From Candidatus Latescibacterota bacterium (lineage in GTDB: Bacteria; Latescibacterota; UBA2968; UBA8231): a stretch of DNA of 12,973 nt. Each line of letters begins with the position of its first letter. Positions within the stretch are counted from its first letter, which is position 1. Location of the stretch: positions 11,431-24,403 of the forward strand of contig DPVW01000003.1 in the NCBI GenBank assembly GCA_003529325.1, written 5' to 3'. The translations under genes and the position numbers were made by a program. Shown in pieces: positions 1-6,638 of this stretch. Below the pieces are notes generated by a model. The model was not told where the DNA came from and did no database searches. It was given only the letters and a program-made list of their open reading frames with translations.

Positions 1-1
1 A

Positions 2-1462
2 TCAAGGAAACTCGTCCTCTTCCTGCTCAATCCGAAATCCGGGCGCCATGTTCTCGAAGGTGGCGCTATTTGCATTCCACATCAGATGCACGGAGTCGGT
101 GGGACCATTGCGCTGTTTGCCGACGATGATCTCCGCCGTGCCTTCGAGACTGGCGCCATCTGGGGATTTGAGGCCATACAGATCGGGCCGGTAGATGAAC
201 ATCACCACATCGGCATCCTGTTCGATCGAACCGGACTCGCGCAGATCGGATAATTGCGGACGTTTGTCGGTACGTGCCTCAGAGGCGCGTGACAACTGCG
301 ACAGCGCCAGCACCGGCACATTCAACTCCTTGGCCAGTCCCTTCAGCCCCCTCGAGATGCGGGACACCTCCTGCTCCCGGCTCTGCACATTCTCGTGGGA
401 ACTCATCAACTGCAGGTAGTCGACGACGACCATGCCGATACCATGGTCGCGCTGCAATCGACGCGACTTGGCCCGTGCCTCCAGTACCGTGATCCCCGGC
501 GTGTCATCAATATAGATCGGTGCCTGCGCGAGGCGACCGACATTGCGCGTCAGATGAATCCAGTCCTCTTCGCTCAGGCGTCCGGTACGCAATTTTTGCA
601 GATCGACGCCCGTCTGGATACACAGCAGACGTTGGGCAAGTTGCAGCTTCGACATTTCCAGGCTGAAGAACGCGACACCGACTCCGTGCTGGACGGCGGC
701 ACGGCAACAGAAGGACAAAGACAAGGCCGTTTTCCCCACACTGGGACGGGCCGCGAGAATGATCAGATCGCTATTCTGGAACCCCGACGTCAGGTCGTTG
801 AGATCGGAATACCCCGTGTTGACCCCGGTGACGGCGCTATCCTGATTGTGCGCCTTTTCGATGTGTTCGAAGGTCTCCTGCATGACGACTTCGATCGACT
901 CGAAGCCCGTCGTCAGCTTTTTTTCGGAGAGCGAAAAGATGCGCCCTTCCGACCAGTCGAGCAGTTCGTGGACATCGGACTTGCCCTCGTAGGCTCGACT
1001 CGATATCTCCGACGAAGCCTCGATAAGGCCGCGACTCAGGCCCCGCTCGACGACGATCTTGGCGTGGTGTTCGATGTTGGCTGCCGATGCCACGCCACCT
1101 GCCAATTCCGCCAGGTAGACGACACCCCCGGCCTCGTCGAGTTGACCTCGACGCTTCAACTCCTCACTCACCGTCAACTGATCGATGGCTTCATTGCGCT
1201 CGTAGAGATTGATCATGGCCGCGTAGATGCGTCCGTGAGGCCGGTGGTAGAAGGCTTCCTCTTCCAGTAGCTCGATGCCACGACCCACAGCGCGCCCGTC
1301 GATCAACATGGCACCGAGTACGGCCCGCTCGACCTCAACCGCCTGTGGCGGCATCCGGTCCAGATTCTGAGCGTCCGAAGTTGCCCCTCCCTGCCCTGCT
1401 TGGGGAGGTCCGTATCCAGGTTGGCCGTAGTCGTCGTGACCATTTCCGGGAGGTCCATTCAT
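2..1462 (-). CDS. dnaB: Replicative DNA helicase DnaB
   Basis: This is the hexameric 5'-3' helicase that unwinds DNA at the replication fork and recruits primase. The 486 residues are near the family's usual length of about 450-470. An N-terminal DnaB domain spans about 36-140 (PPQAVEVERAVLGAMLID block), followed by a linker and a RecA-like helicase domain from about 185. Walker A is ARPSVGKT (238-245), Walker B is VVVDYLQLM (345-353), and the KQRNGPTDSV block (449-458) carries the probable arginine finger. No intein interrupts these motifs. The first 36 residues are rich in Gly, Pro and Gln and look disordered; Met37 is an alternative start nearer the conserved domain, and neither start has a strong ribosome binding site. 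The stop codon lies inside the window, so the gene is complete. It begins 4 bases after the uracil-DNA glycosylase gene and is the last visible member of the run. Identity is very secure; the start is less so. Confidence 0.96.
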   Translation of the reverse strand: MNGPPGNGHDDYGQPGYGPPQAGQGGATSDAQNLDRMPPQAVEVERAVLGAMLIDGRAVGRGIELLEEEAFYHRPHGRIYAAMINLYERNEAIDQLTVSEELKRRGQLDEAGGVVYLAELAGGVASAANIEHHAKIVVERGLSRGLIEASSEISSRAYEGKSDVHELLDWSEGRIFSLSEKKLTTGFESIEVVMQETFEHIEKAHNQDSAVTGVNTGYSDLNDLTSGFQNSDLIILAARPSVGKTALSLSFCCRAAVQHGVGVAFFSLEMSKLQLAQRLLCIQTGVDLQKLRTGRLSEEDWIHLTRNVGRLAQAPIYIDDTPGITVLEARAKSRRLQRDHGIGMVVVDYLQLMSSHENVQSREQEVSRISRGLKGLAKELNVPVLALSQLSRASEARTDKRPQLSDLRESGSIEQDADVVMFIYRPDLYGLKSPDGASLEGTAEIIVGKQRNGPTDSVHLMWNANSATFENMAPGFRIEQEEDEFP

Positions 1463-1466
1463 AGGA

Positions 1467-2198
1467 CTATAACTCGGTGCCGTCGTGCAACTTGCGCAAC
1501 CACTTCATGTCCTCCCAGGTATCCCGCTTGTAGCTTGGGTTGTGCAACAGGGCCGCCGGGTGGTAGGTGACGACAAGAGGAGTTCCCTGGTATTGGTGCA
1601 GCCTCCCCCGCAGGCGTCCCAGAGAACTGTCCGTCTTTAGCAGGGCGTGAGCTGCGTGGCGACCCAGGCAACAGATGATGCGCGGACGCACCAGTTCGAT
1701 CTGTCGTTGCAGATAAGGCTCGCAGCTGGCGACCTCGTCCGGCTGCGGATCACGGTTGTTCGGCGGCCGACACTTGAGAACGTTGCAGATATAGACCTCC
1801 TCCCGCGACAGTTTCATGGCGCCGATGATCTTCGTCAACAGTTCCCCTGCGGGACCGACGAACGGCAAGCCCTGCCGATCCTCGTGCTCTCCGGGCGCCT
1901 CCCCCACAAACATTATATCCGCTCCAGGGTTGCCGGAGCCAAAGACAAAATTTTTTCGTGTCTGCCCCAATGGGCAACGGAGGCAGTCGCAGATCTGCTG
2001 CTGGAAGCTCTCGAGTGAGCCGCCATCATCGGCCTCGACGACAGCGGCAGGCGTATCGCTGTCGACAGGCGCCAGCGCCAGACTGGCAGGCGGAACGATG
2101 AAGTATCGCCCTTCAAAGGCGAGCAGATCCTCGAGGCAGCGGCGCACATCACGCAGCGTCTCGTCTACGTCGAAATCCTGATTGGAAGAATCGGCCAT
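1467..2198 (-). CDS. Family 4 uracil-DNA glycosylase (4Fe-4S)
   Basis: It removes uracil, produced by cytosine deamination, from DNA to start base-excision repair. The 243 residues from ATG 2198 carry the family 4 signature. Four cysteines suited to a 4Fe-4S cluster are Cys72 and Cys75 (CLRCPL), Cys143 (NVLKCRPPNNRDP) and Cys159 (SCEPYL). The active-site block GEAPGEHED is at 99-107, followed by PFVGPAGELL, and the late motif TYHPAALL is at 211-218. The N-terminal 65 residues are acidic, variable and probably flexible. The frame stays open upstream to a TTG at 2261, and another TTG at 2237 overlaps the coaBC stop as TTGA. I chose ATG 2198 because the extra residues look unlike the family, but no Shine-Dalgarno sequence settles the matter. 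It lies about 35 bases after coaBC and 4 bases before dnaB, a sensible repair/replication pairing. Confidence 0.93.
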   Translation of the reverse strand: MADSSNQDFDVDETLRDVRRCLEDLLAFEGRYFIVPPASLALAPVDSDTPAAVVEADDGGSLESFQQQICDCLRCPLGQTRKNFVFGSGNPGADIMFVGEAPGEHEDRQGLPFVGPAGELLTKIIGAMKLSREEVYICNVLKCRPPNNRDPQPDEVASCEPYLQRQIELVRPRIICCLGRHAAHALLKTDSSLGRLRGRLHQYQGTPLVVTYHPAALLHNPSYKRDTWEDMKWLRKLHDGTEL

Positions 2199-2233
2199 GG
2201 GAGGCGTGAAGATGTCAGCCCCGGGAACGGCTG

Positions 2234-3451
2234 TCAACGCGACGGCGGCTGGGAGAAGCAATCACCCACGGCGTCGAGGATACGATCGGCGACGGCCATT
2301 TTACTCATCAGGGGTAACGGGGTCTCGGTCTGGGCATCCATGAGTGTCACAACATTGGTATCCGTGGCAAATCCGGCGCCGGCTTCCGTGAGATTGTTCA
2401 ATACGATCAGATCCGCGTTCTTGCGCACCCGCTTCTGACGGGCGCGTGCAAGCCCATCTTCCGTCTCCATGGCGAAAGCGACGACGACACGCGCACCCTT
2501 TTTTGCCCCAAGGGCTGCCGCGATGTCAGGATTCTCCGTCAACTCGACACGCAACCCTTCCCCATCACCTCGCCTCAGCTTCTGTGCTGATACCGTCGAG
2601 GCCCGGTAGTCGGAGACGGCGGCGGCCATGATCGCCGCATCCGCCGAGTCGAAGGCCACCATTGCCGCATCATACATCTGCAGCGCTGAACGAACCGGTG
2701 TGAGCCGCACACCGGATGGCGGTACCAGTGTCGTGGGTCCGGTGATCAGGTCCACGGTGGCACCTCGCGCACGAGCCCGGCGGGCGATGGCATATCCCAT
2801 CTTGCCACTGGAGCGATTGGTTAGAAATCGAACCGGGTCAAGGTCTTCGATGGTAGGTCCCGCCGTCACGACGATGTGACGACCTAGCAGATCTCCTCCG
2901 CCCACATCGCCGAGGATATCGATGGCAGCATCGAGGATATTCTCCGGCGATCCCATGCGCCCCTTTCCGGACGCCCTGGAAGCCAGATATCCGGATTCCG
3001 GCTCGACCCAACAGACGCCCTCATTCTGCAGGCGGTCTATATTTGCCTGCACGCTGGCCGAGGCGAGCATCTCCTCTTCCATGGCCGGTGCGATCAGGAC
3101 CGGCGCTTGTGTGGCCAGATAGATCGTCGTCGACAGATCATCGGCGATCCCGGCGGCGAACTTGCCGATGAGATTCGCCGTTGCCGGTGCCACAAGGAAC
3201 AACTCCGCCCACTTTGCGAGGCCCACGTGCAACACGGGAAACTCATCTGTGGCGGCGAAAAGATCGGCGTACACGGGATGCCCGGACAACACAGCGAGTG
3301 TCGTGTCGGTGACGAATTGCGCCGCGCTCCGGGTACGCACAACGCGCACCTCGGCCCCCTCCTCTTGCAGCAGACGTACCACCAGGGGAGCTTTGTAGGC
3401 AGCAATCCCCCCGGTGACACCGAGCAGAACGCGTCGTCCCTGCAGCCTCAC
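2234..3451 (-). CDS. coaBC: Bifunctional PPC decarboxylase/PPC synthetase CoaBC
   Basis: It makes 4'-phosphopantetheine for coenzyme A: the CoaB half joins cysteine to phosphopantothenate and the FMN-dependent CoaC half decarboxylates the product. The 405 residues match the family. CoaC spans about 5-180, with the flavoprotein opening VLLGVTGGIAAYKA and the catalytic His75 in HVGLAKWAE. CoaB starts at about 190 (HIVVTAGPTIEDLDPVRFLTNRSSGKMG) and continues through AAVSDYR, KLRR, ENPDI and VVAFAMETE. Two CoaC residues differ from the E. coli type: the PAMN motif reads PAMEEEM (Glu125) and the flap cysteine is Ser158 in GYLASRASGKGRM. From memory, Bacteroidetes-type CoaBC proteins carry similar Asp/Glu plus Ser versions, so I infer a lineage variant rather than decay. 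The start is GTG at 3451, with GGGG about 7 bases upstream, 4 bases after the kinase gene. The usual upstream gmk and rpoZ are absent here. Confidence 0.95.
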   Translation of the reverse strand: MRLQGRRVLLGVTGGIAAYKAPLVVRLLQEEGAEVRVVRTRSAAQFVTDTTLAVLSGHPVYADLFAATDEFPVLHVGLAKWAELFLVAPATANLIGKFAAGIADDLSTTIYLATQAPVLIAPAMEEEMLASASVQANIDRLQNEGVCWVEPESGYLASRASGKGRMGSPENILDAAIDILGDVGGGDLLGRHIVVTAGPTIEDLDPVRFLTNRSSGKMGYAIARRARARGATVDLITGPTTLVPPSGVRLTPVRSALQMYDAAMVAFDSADAAIMAAAVSDYRASTVSAQKLRRGDGEGLRVELTENPDIAAALGAKKGARVVVAFAMETEDGLARARQKRVRKNADLIVLNNLTEAGAGFATDTNVVTLMDAQTETPLPLMSKMAVADRILDAVGDCFSQPPSR

Positions 3452-3455
3452 GGCA

Positions 3456-3992
3456 TCACCCCTGTCCCAGTGCCATCAGCACCTGATTACAAAGTCGGTT
3501 TGCATTCGTCTGATCGGAGTCCAGCACCAGATCGTAGATCGACATGTCCGCAAGATCGATGTCGTGGTGTGTGGCGTAGCGCAGGCGCTCAGACTCCTCC
3601 CGTTCGAGGATCGCCGCCATCGCCTGTTCCCGCGTCTGGTCTTCTCGTGCCGACACCCGCTGCGTCCGGATCTCTATATCAGCGTGCAACCACACTTTGA
3701 GTGCCACCAGTTGCCGCCGCTGAGCCATCCAGCCCATCAATCGACCTTCCAACACACAGCCTTGCTCCGCCTGGCATGCCAACTGCACCATGCGTGCGTC
3801 GAGTTGCCGGTCGATGGCCGCATCCGCTTCCGCCTGCCGACCATACACCTGCAGTGACAGTCCTGCCTCCGCGGCAAGTTCTCGGAATACTTGCCCCGTG
3901 TTGAGGTAAACCCACTTTGTCTCCGCCTCCAGGGCACGACACAGCGTGCTGGTGCCACTTCCGGGCAGACCGCTGATGGTGACGAGTCGCAT
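3456..3992 (-). CDS. cmk: Archaeal-type cytidylate kinase
   Basis: It probably phosphorylates CMP/dCMP to the diphosphate with ATP. At 178 residues it is far shorter than the bacterial Cmk of about 225 and follows the archaeal-type pattern (the TIGR02173-like group) along its length. The P-loop GLPGSGTST is at 8-16, GQVFRELA at 33-40 and LDARMVQLA at 64-72. LEGRLMGWM at 81-89, REESERLRY at 131-139 and DMSIYDLVLDS at 149-159 complete the match. The usual P-loop lysine is Thr14. I recall the same Gly-Ser-Gly-Thr form in haloarchaeal and Pyrococcus members, so this looks family-typical rather than inactivating. It begins 8 bases after yicC and ends 4 bases before coaBC, the slot in which many bacteria carry gmk and rpoZ. 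Whether the substrate is strictly CMP, or a broader or different NMP, is not shown by sequence. ATG 3992 is followed directly by the P-loop strand, which supports the start. Confidence 0.85.
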   Translation of the reverse strand: MRLVTISGLPGSGTSTLCRALEAETKWVYLNTGQVFRELAAEAGLSLQVYGRQAEADAAIDRQLDARMVQLACQAEQGCVLEGRLMGWMAQRRQLVALKVWLHADIEIRTQRVSAREDQTREQAMAAILEREESERLRYATHHDIDLADMSIYDLVLDSDQTNANRLCNQVLMALGQG

Positions 3993-4000
3993 GCTGATTC

Positions 4001-4888
4001 TCAGGCCAGATTCTGCACCTGCTCGCGCAGGCGCTCGACCTCTTCCTTGACATCCACCGCATGGTGGATGATGCCGCTGTCGGCGGACTTCGAGGAGATC
4101 GTGTTGATCTCTCGGTGCATCTCTTGCAGTAGAAAATTGAGGCGACGCCCCACTTCGCCACCTTTGTCCAGCGCCTCGAAGAATTGCTCGAGATGACTGC
4201 GTAGACGGACGATTTCTTCGGTGATGTCGCCGCGTTCGGCAATCAGGACAACCTCGGTCGCCAGTCGTTCCTCGTTCACCTCCCCAGGTCGCAGCAGGTC
4301 CTCAACTTTGGCCCGCAGACGCTGCCGCACCTGTTCACGCCCACCGGAGGCGATCCCTTCGATGCGATCCGTCAACTCACCCAACAGTCGCAGACGGGTG
4401 CGCAGGTCGGCGGCCAGCGTCTCCCCCTCAGTGCTTCGCATCTGCTCCAGATCGTCGAGGGCGGCATCGACGGCGGCCATGACCAGGGGCCCCACCTCCT
4501 CGAGATCGGGTGTGGGTGCTTCGGAGCGAAACAGCCCCGGCATGCGAGCCAGCACTTCCAGGCTCACCGGGCCCGTATTGCCCAATTCGGCAAGACGCTG
4601 CAACTCACGAGCGTATTGAGTCGCCACTTCGACATTGAGTTCAGGGAGTCCGGACCGGTCTGCCGTTTCCTCTACATCGATCGTGCCTGTCACCTTGCCG
4701 CGACTGAGCCGCTTCTGCACACGCTCCCGAATGCGTGGCTCCAACTCCTGTAAGGCACTCGCGCAACGCAGCGACAGATCCAGGAAGCGGCCATTCACCG
4801 AACGCAGCACGGCACGCACTCGGACCGTCTCCGTCTCCGTCTCGGCACTGCCACTGCCGAAGCCAGTCATGCTTGTGATCTGTCCCAA
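4001..4888 (-). CDS. yicC: YicC/YloC family endoribonuclease
   Basis: Members of this family are endoribonucleases or RNA-decay modulators in the cytoplasm. The predicted 295 residues fit the family's usual length of about 290. The N-terminal signature SMTGFGSG is at residues 6-13. The C-terminal DUF1732 domain ends in the strongly conserved block REINTISSKSADSG, continuing to EVERLREQVQNLA at the very end. I place the start at TTG 4888, not the in-frame ATG at 4870. A strong AGGAG lies 7 bases before the TTG, and family proteins normally have a few residues before SMTGFG. From the ATG the spacing would be about 25 bases. The frame is open much further upstream, to about 5326, but that stretch is arginine-rich noise antiparallel in content to the lipoprotein gene it overlaps. 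The gene follows that lipoprotein gene after a 23-base gap and precedes the cytidylate kinase by 8 bases. Confidence 0.93.
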   Translation of the reverse strand: MGQITSMTGFGSGSAETETETVRVRAVLRSVNGRFLDLSLRCASALQELEPRIRERVQKRLSRGKVTGTIDVEETADRSGLPELNVEVATQYARELQRLAELGNTGPVSLEVLARMPGLFRSEAPTPDLEEVGPLVMAAVDAALDDLEQMRSTEGETLAADLRTRLRLLGELTDRIEGIASGGREQVRQRLRAKVEDLLRPGEVNEERLATEVVLIAERGDITEEIVRLRSHLEQFFEALDKGGEVGRRLNFLLQEMHREINTISSKSADSGIIHHAVDVKEEVERLREQVQNLA

Positions 4889-4905
4889 ACTTCCTCTCCT
4901 CTTGC
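4889..4905 (-). promoter_or_regulatory. Ribosome binding site deciding the yicC TTG start
   Basis: Read on the minus strand this is GCAAGAGGAGAGGAAGT, immediately before TTG. It contains AGGAG (4896-4900) exactly 7 bases from the TTG and a second AGGA closer in. It is the clearest Shine-Dalgarno sequence in the window and the reason for choosing the rare start codon over ATG 4870. It also suggests that YicC translation is initiated independently rather than coupled to the upstream lipoprotein. Confidence 0.75.
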
Positions 4906-4911
4906 CACGCG

Positions 4912-6159
4912 TTAGAACCCGGGATCGACAATTACCCGTACGATGCGGGTAAACCCCGTGAGTTGCGTGCGGTACGTCAACCCTCCGAGCGTGATCTTTA
5001 CGAGTTCCGACTCCCCAGCCGCCCAGAGTTGCCCATTTCGTTCGTCCGCAGAGATAGAGATCGCCCCCGGGAGATCCTCTATCTGTAGCAGTATGCCACC
5101 CTCGTCGTCGTAGGCCACGACGCCTCCTGCTCCCAGCACCCAGGCGATACCCGAGTCGTCGGCGACATCGATTGCCGTCGCCGGTCCGTAAGGAAAGCTG
5201 ACGACGCGTACCGGTGCTCGCGGTGTTAGGCGCAACACCCTGAGCCCATCGGAGTCGATCGCCCACGCTTGACAGCATACCGTGTCCGACGCATCGAGAT
5301 CGACGAGCCCCGTCAACCCCTCCCATTGGCCAGATCGAAGTCCCTGTTCATCAAACCAGAGAACTCTGTCATCCTCGCTATCGGCGACCCAGACCCCACC
5401 CTTCGGCGAGGGTGCGATGGCAATCGGCTGTGCCAGAGTCGCGTCGATCTCGACCAGCTCGAGGCTGTCTCCCTCCGCGTCGAGGGAAAATTGGTAGACG
5501 GCGCCCTCCTCGGAGTCGGCAACCCAACCGACTCGGGCGACGGCGTCGAGGGCGATGTCTCCTCCCGCTGTCATGAGCGTGCCGAAGCGTTGCATGACAC
5601 CCGCAGTGTCGATGCGATGCAGTGCGGTCAGCCGACTGTCACCGACCCAGGCAGCACCCGTTCGTGCATCGACGGCGAGTCCCTCCAGGGACGGGAACCG
5701 GCCTCGGGCAAACAATCCGCGCCGACCATCAGGTGTCAGACGCCAGACCAGACCGCTGCCGGCATCGGCGATCCAGCCATGCTCCCGCCCGGGTGTCGCC
5801 AGCTCTTCCCCGGCGATGGCGAGTTCTTCCTCCCCGACGACATCCAGCGTCAGCCAGTAGGTATAGATCGTGCCATTGATAACATCCGTGTCGATGAAGC
5901 TCGTGTCCTCTGGTGCCCGCTCGTAGAGGACGGGCTCAGACCGTGTCCCCCCATTGCGCCAGATGCGAACCGCTCGCAAGTCGGTAAACTCAGTGAAGTC
6001 CCAGCGCAGACGAACCAACCCATCACCGGCGAGGGCCTCGAGCGGGTTGGCGATGTCGATAGGACTACGGGCCCGCACATCCAGCGGATTGCGCCGAGGA
6101 CGGTCGGCACAGCCGGCGCTGAGGATGCACGCCACCAGCAGCAAACCAAGAGCTCGCAT
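4912..6159 (-). CDS. Lipoprotein with FN3-like domain and NHL-like beta-propeller
   Basis: This is an exported lipoprotein of 415 residues with no catalytic motif. A short hydrophobic signal peptide ends in a lipobox, LSAGC, giving lipidated Cys17. Residues about 35-122 resemble a fibronectin type III-like sandwich (VRLRWDFTEFTDLRAVRIWRN ending in IYTYWLTLDV). Residues about 127-412 hold some seven repeats built around a Trp-x-x-Asp-Ser type turn: WIADAG (129), WVGDS (171), WVADS (212), WVADS (257), WAIDS (299), WVLGA (340) and WAAGE (379). This is the pattern of NHL/SMP-30-like propellers, which usually act as binding platforms. The start ATG overlaps the stop of the preceding small exported gene as TGATG, which implies translational coupling. 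Together with the PQQ lipoprotein and the barrel protein upstream it forms an envelope cassette. Binding partner and role are unknown. Confidence 0.85.
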   Translation of the reverse strand: MRALGLLLVACILSAGCADRPRRNPLDVRARSPIDIANPLEALAGDGLVRLRWDFTEFTDLRAVRIWRNGGTRSEPVLYERAPEDTSFIDTDVINGTIYTYWLTLDVVGEEELAIAGEELATPGREHGWIADAGSGLVWRLTPDGRRGLFARGRFPSLEGLAVDARTGAAWVGDSRLTALHRIDTAGVMQRFGTLMTAGGDIALDAVARVGWVADSEEGAVYQFSLDAEGDSLELVEIDATLAQPIAIAPSPKGGVWVADSEDDRVLWFDEQGLRSGQWEGLTGLVDLDASDTVCCQAWAIDSDGLRVLRLTPRAPVRVVSFPYGPATAIDVADDSGIAWVLGAGGVVAYDDEGGILLQIEDLPGAISISADERNGQLWAAGESELVKITLGGLTYRTQLTGFTRIVRVIVDPGF

Positions 6160-6638
6160 CAGAAAAACACGAACCGGGCGGTCAGCACCAGACCCGCTTC
6201 CATAAGGAGAAAGCCCGCCCCCGCGATGCGATCGTGACGTTCGGCTCGGTCCAGGGCATCCTGCTGGCGCGAGGCCCCGGCGGAGTGCAGATAGCGCTCG
6301 TAAGCCTGCTCCGCCTCGTTCGTGCTCCAGTATGCCAGCAGCGCACCGGTCACTGCGAGGCCGGCACTGGCCACCAGCGCCGGGCGAAAGTGACCGGACT
6401 CCCGACCCTCCTCGGAATCAGGCGGAGTCTGTGATCTCTGCAGAGCCACCGACATCCGGCCTGACGGGACGGTTCCTGTCGACCATGCAAAGGCGGAGGA
6501 GGAGGGCAACATTTGCGGCAATACAACCGATGGCGAATCGGCGACATCATCCGGGTCAGCGACCGGCTGAGCGGATGCCCATTGGGCCAGCAGGAGGATG
6601 AGGGCTGCTATGAGGATTTGACTCGAAGTGTGCTTCAT
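6159..6638 (-). CDS. Small exported protein with two hydrophobic helices, function unknown
   Basis: I do not recognise this 159-residue protein. Residues 1-23 form a signal peptide with a likely cleavage site at ASA|Q. Residues 24-85 are Pro/Ser-rich and probably flexible. Two hydrophobic segments follow, about 86-105 (PALVASAGLAVTGALLAYWS) and 137-157 (ending LVLTARFVFF), separated by a charged linker with Tyr, Glu, Arg and Asp (106-136). After signal cleavage it would be a small two-helix hairpin membrane protein, or the segments may pack against a partner. The start ATG overlaps the PQQ lipoprotein stop as ATGA, and its own stop overlaps the next lipoprotein start as TGATG. That strict sandwiching between two lipoprotein genes is the main argument that it is a real gene and works with them. 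No Shine-Dalgarno is visible, which fits translational coupling. Confidence 0.75.
   Translation of the reverse strand: MKHTSSQILIAALILLLAQWASAQPVADPDDVADSPSVVLPQMLPSSSAFAWSTGTVPSGRMSVALQRSQTPPDSEEGRESGHFRPALVASAGLAVTGALLAYWSTNEAEQAYERYLHSAGASRQQDALDRAERHDRIAGAGFLLMEAGLVLTARFVFF

Noticed and set aside
395..1270. Long plus-strand open frame (291 codons) opposite dnaB
   Set aside because: It lies wholly antisense to conserved helicase motifs; long antisense frames are expected in GC-rich coding DNA and the product looks like no protein family.
4889..5326. Upstream extension of the yicC frame by 146 codons
   Set aside because: Arg/Gly-rich noise overlapping the lipoprotein coding sequence; the family start and a strong ribosome binding site are at 4888.
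5269..6237. Plus-strand open frame of 322 codons opposite the NHL lipoprotein
   Set aside because: It is a shadow of the repeat-containing lipoprotein gene, with no recognisable domain.
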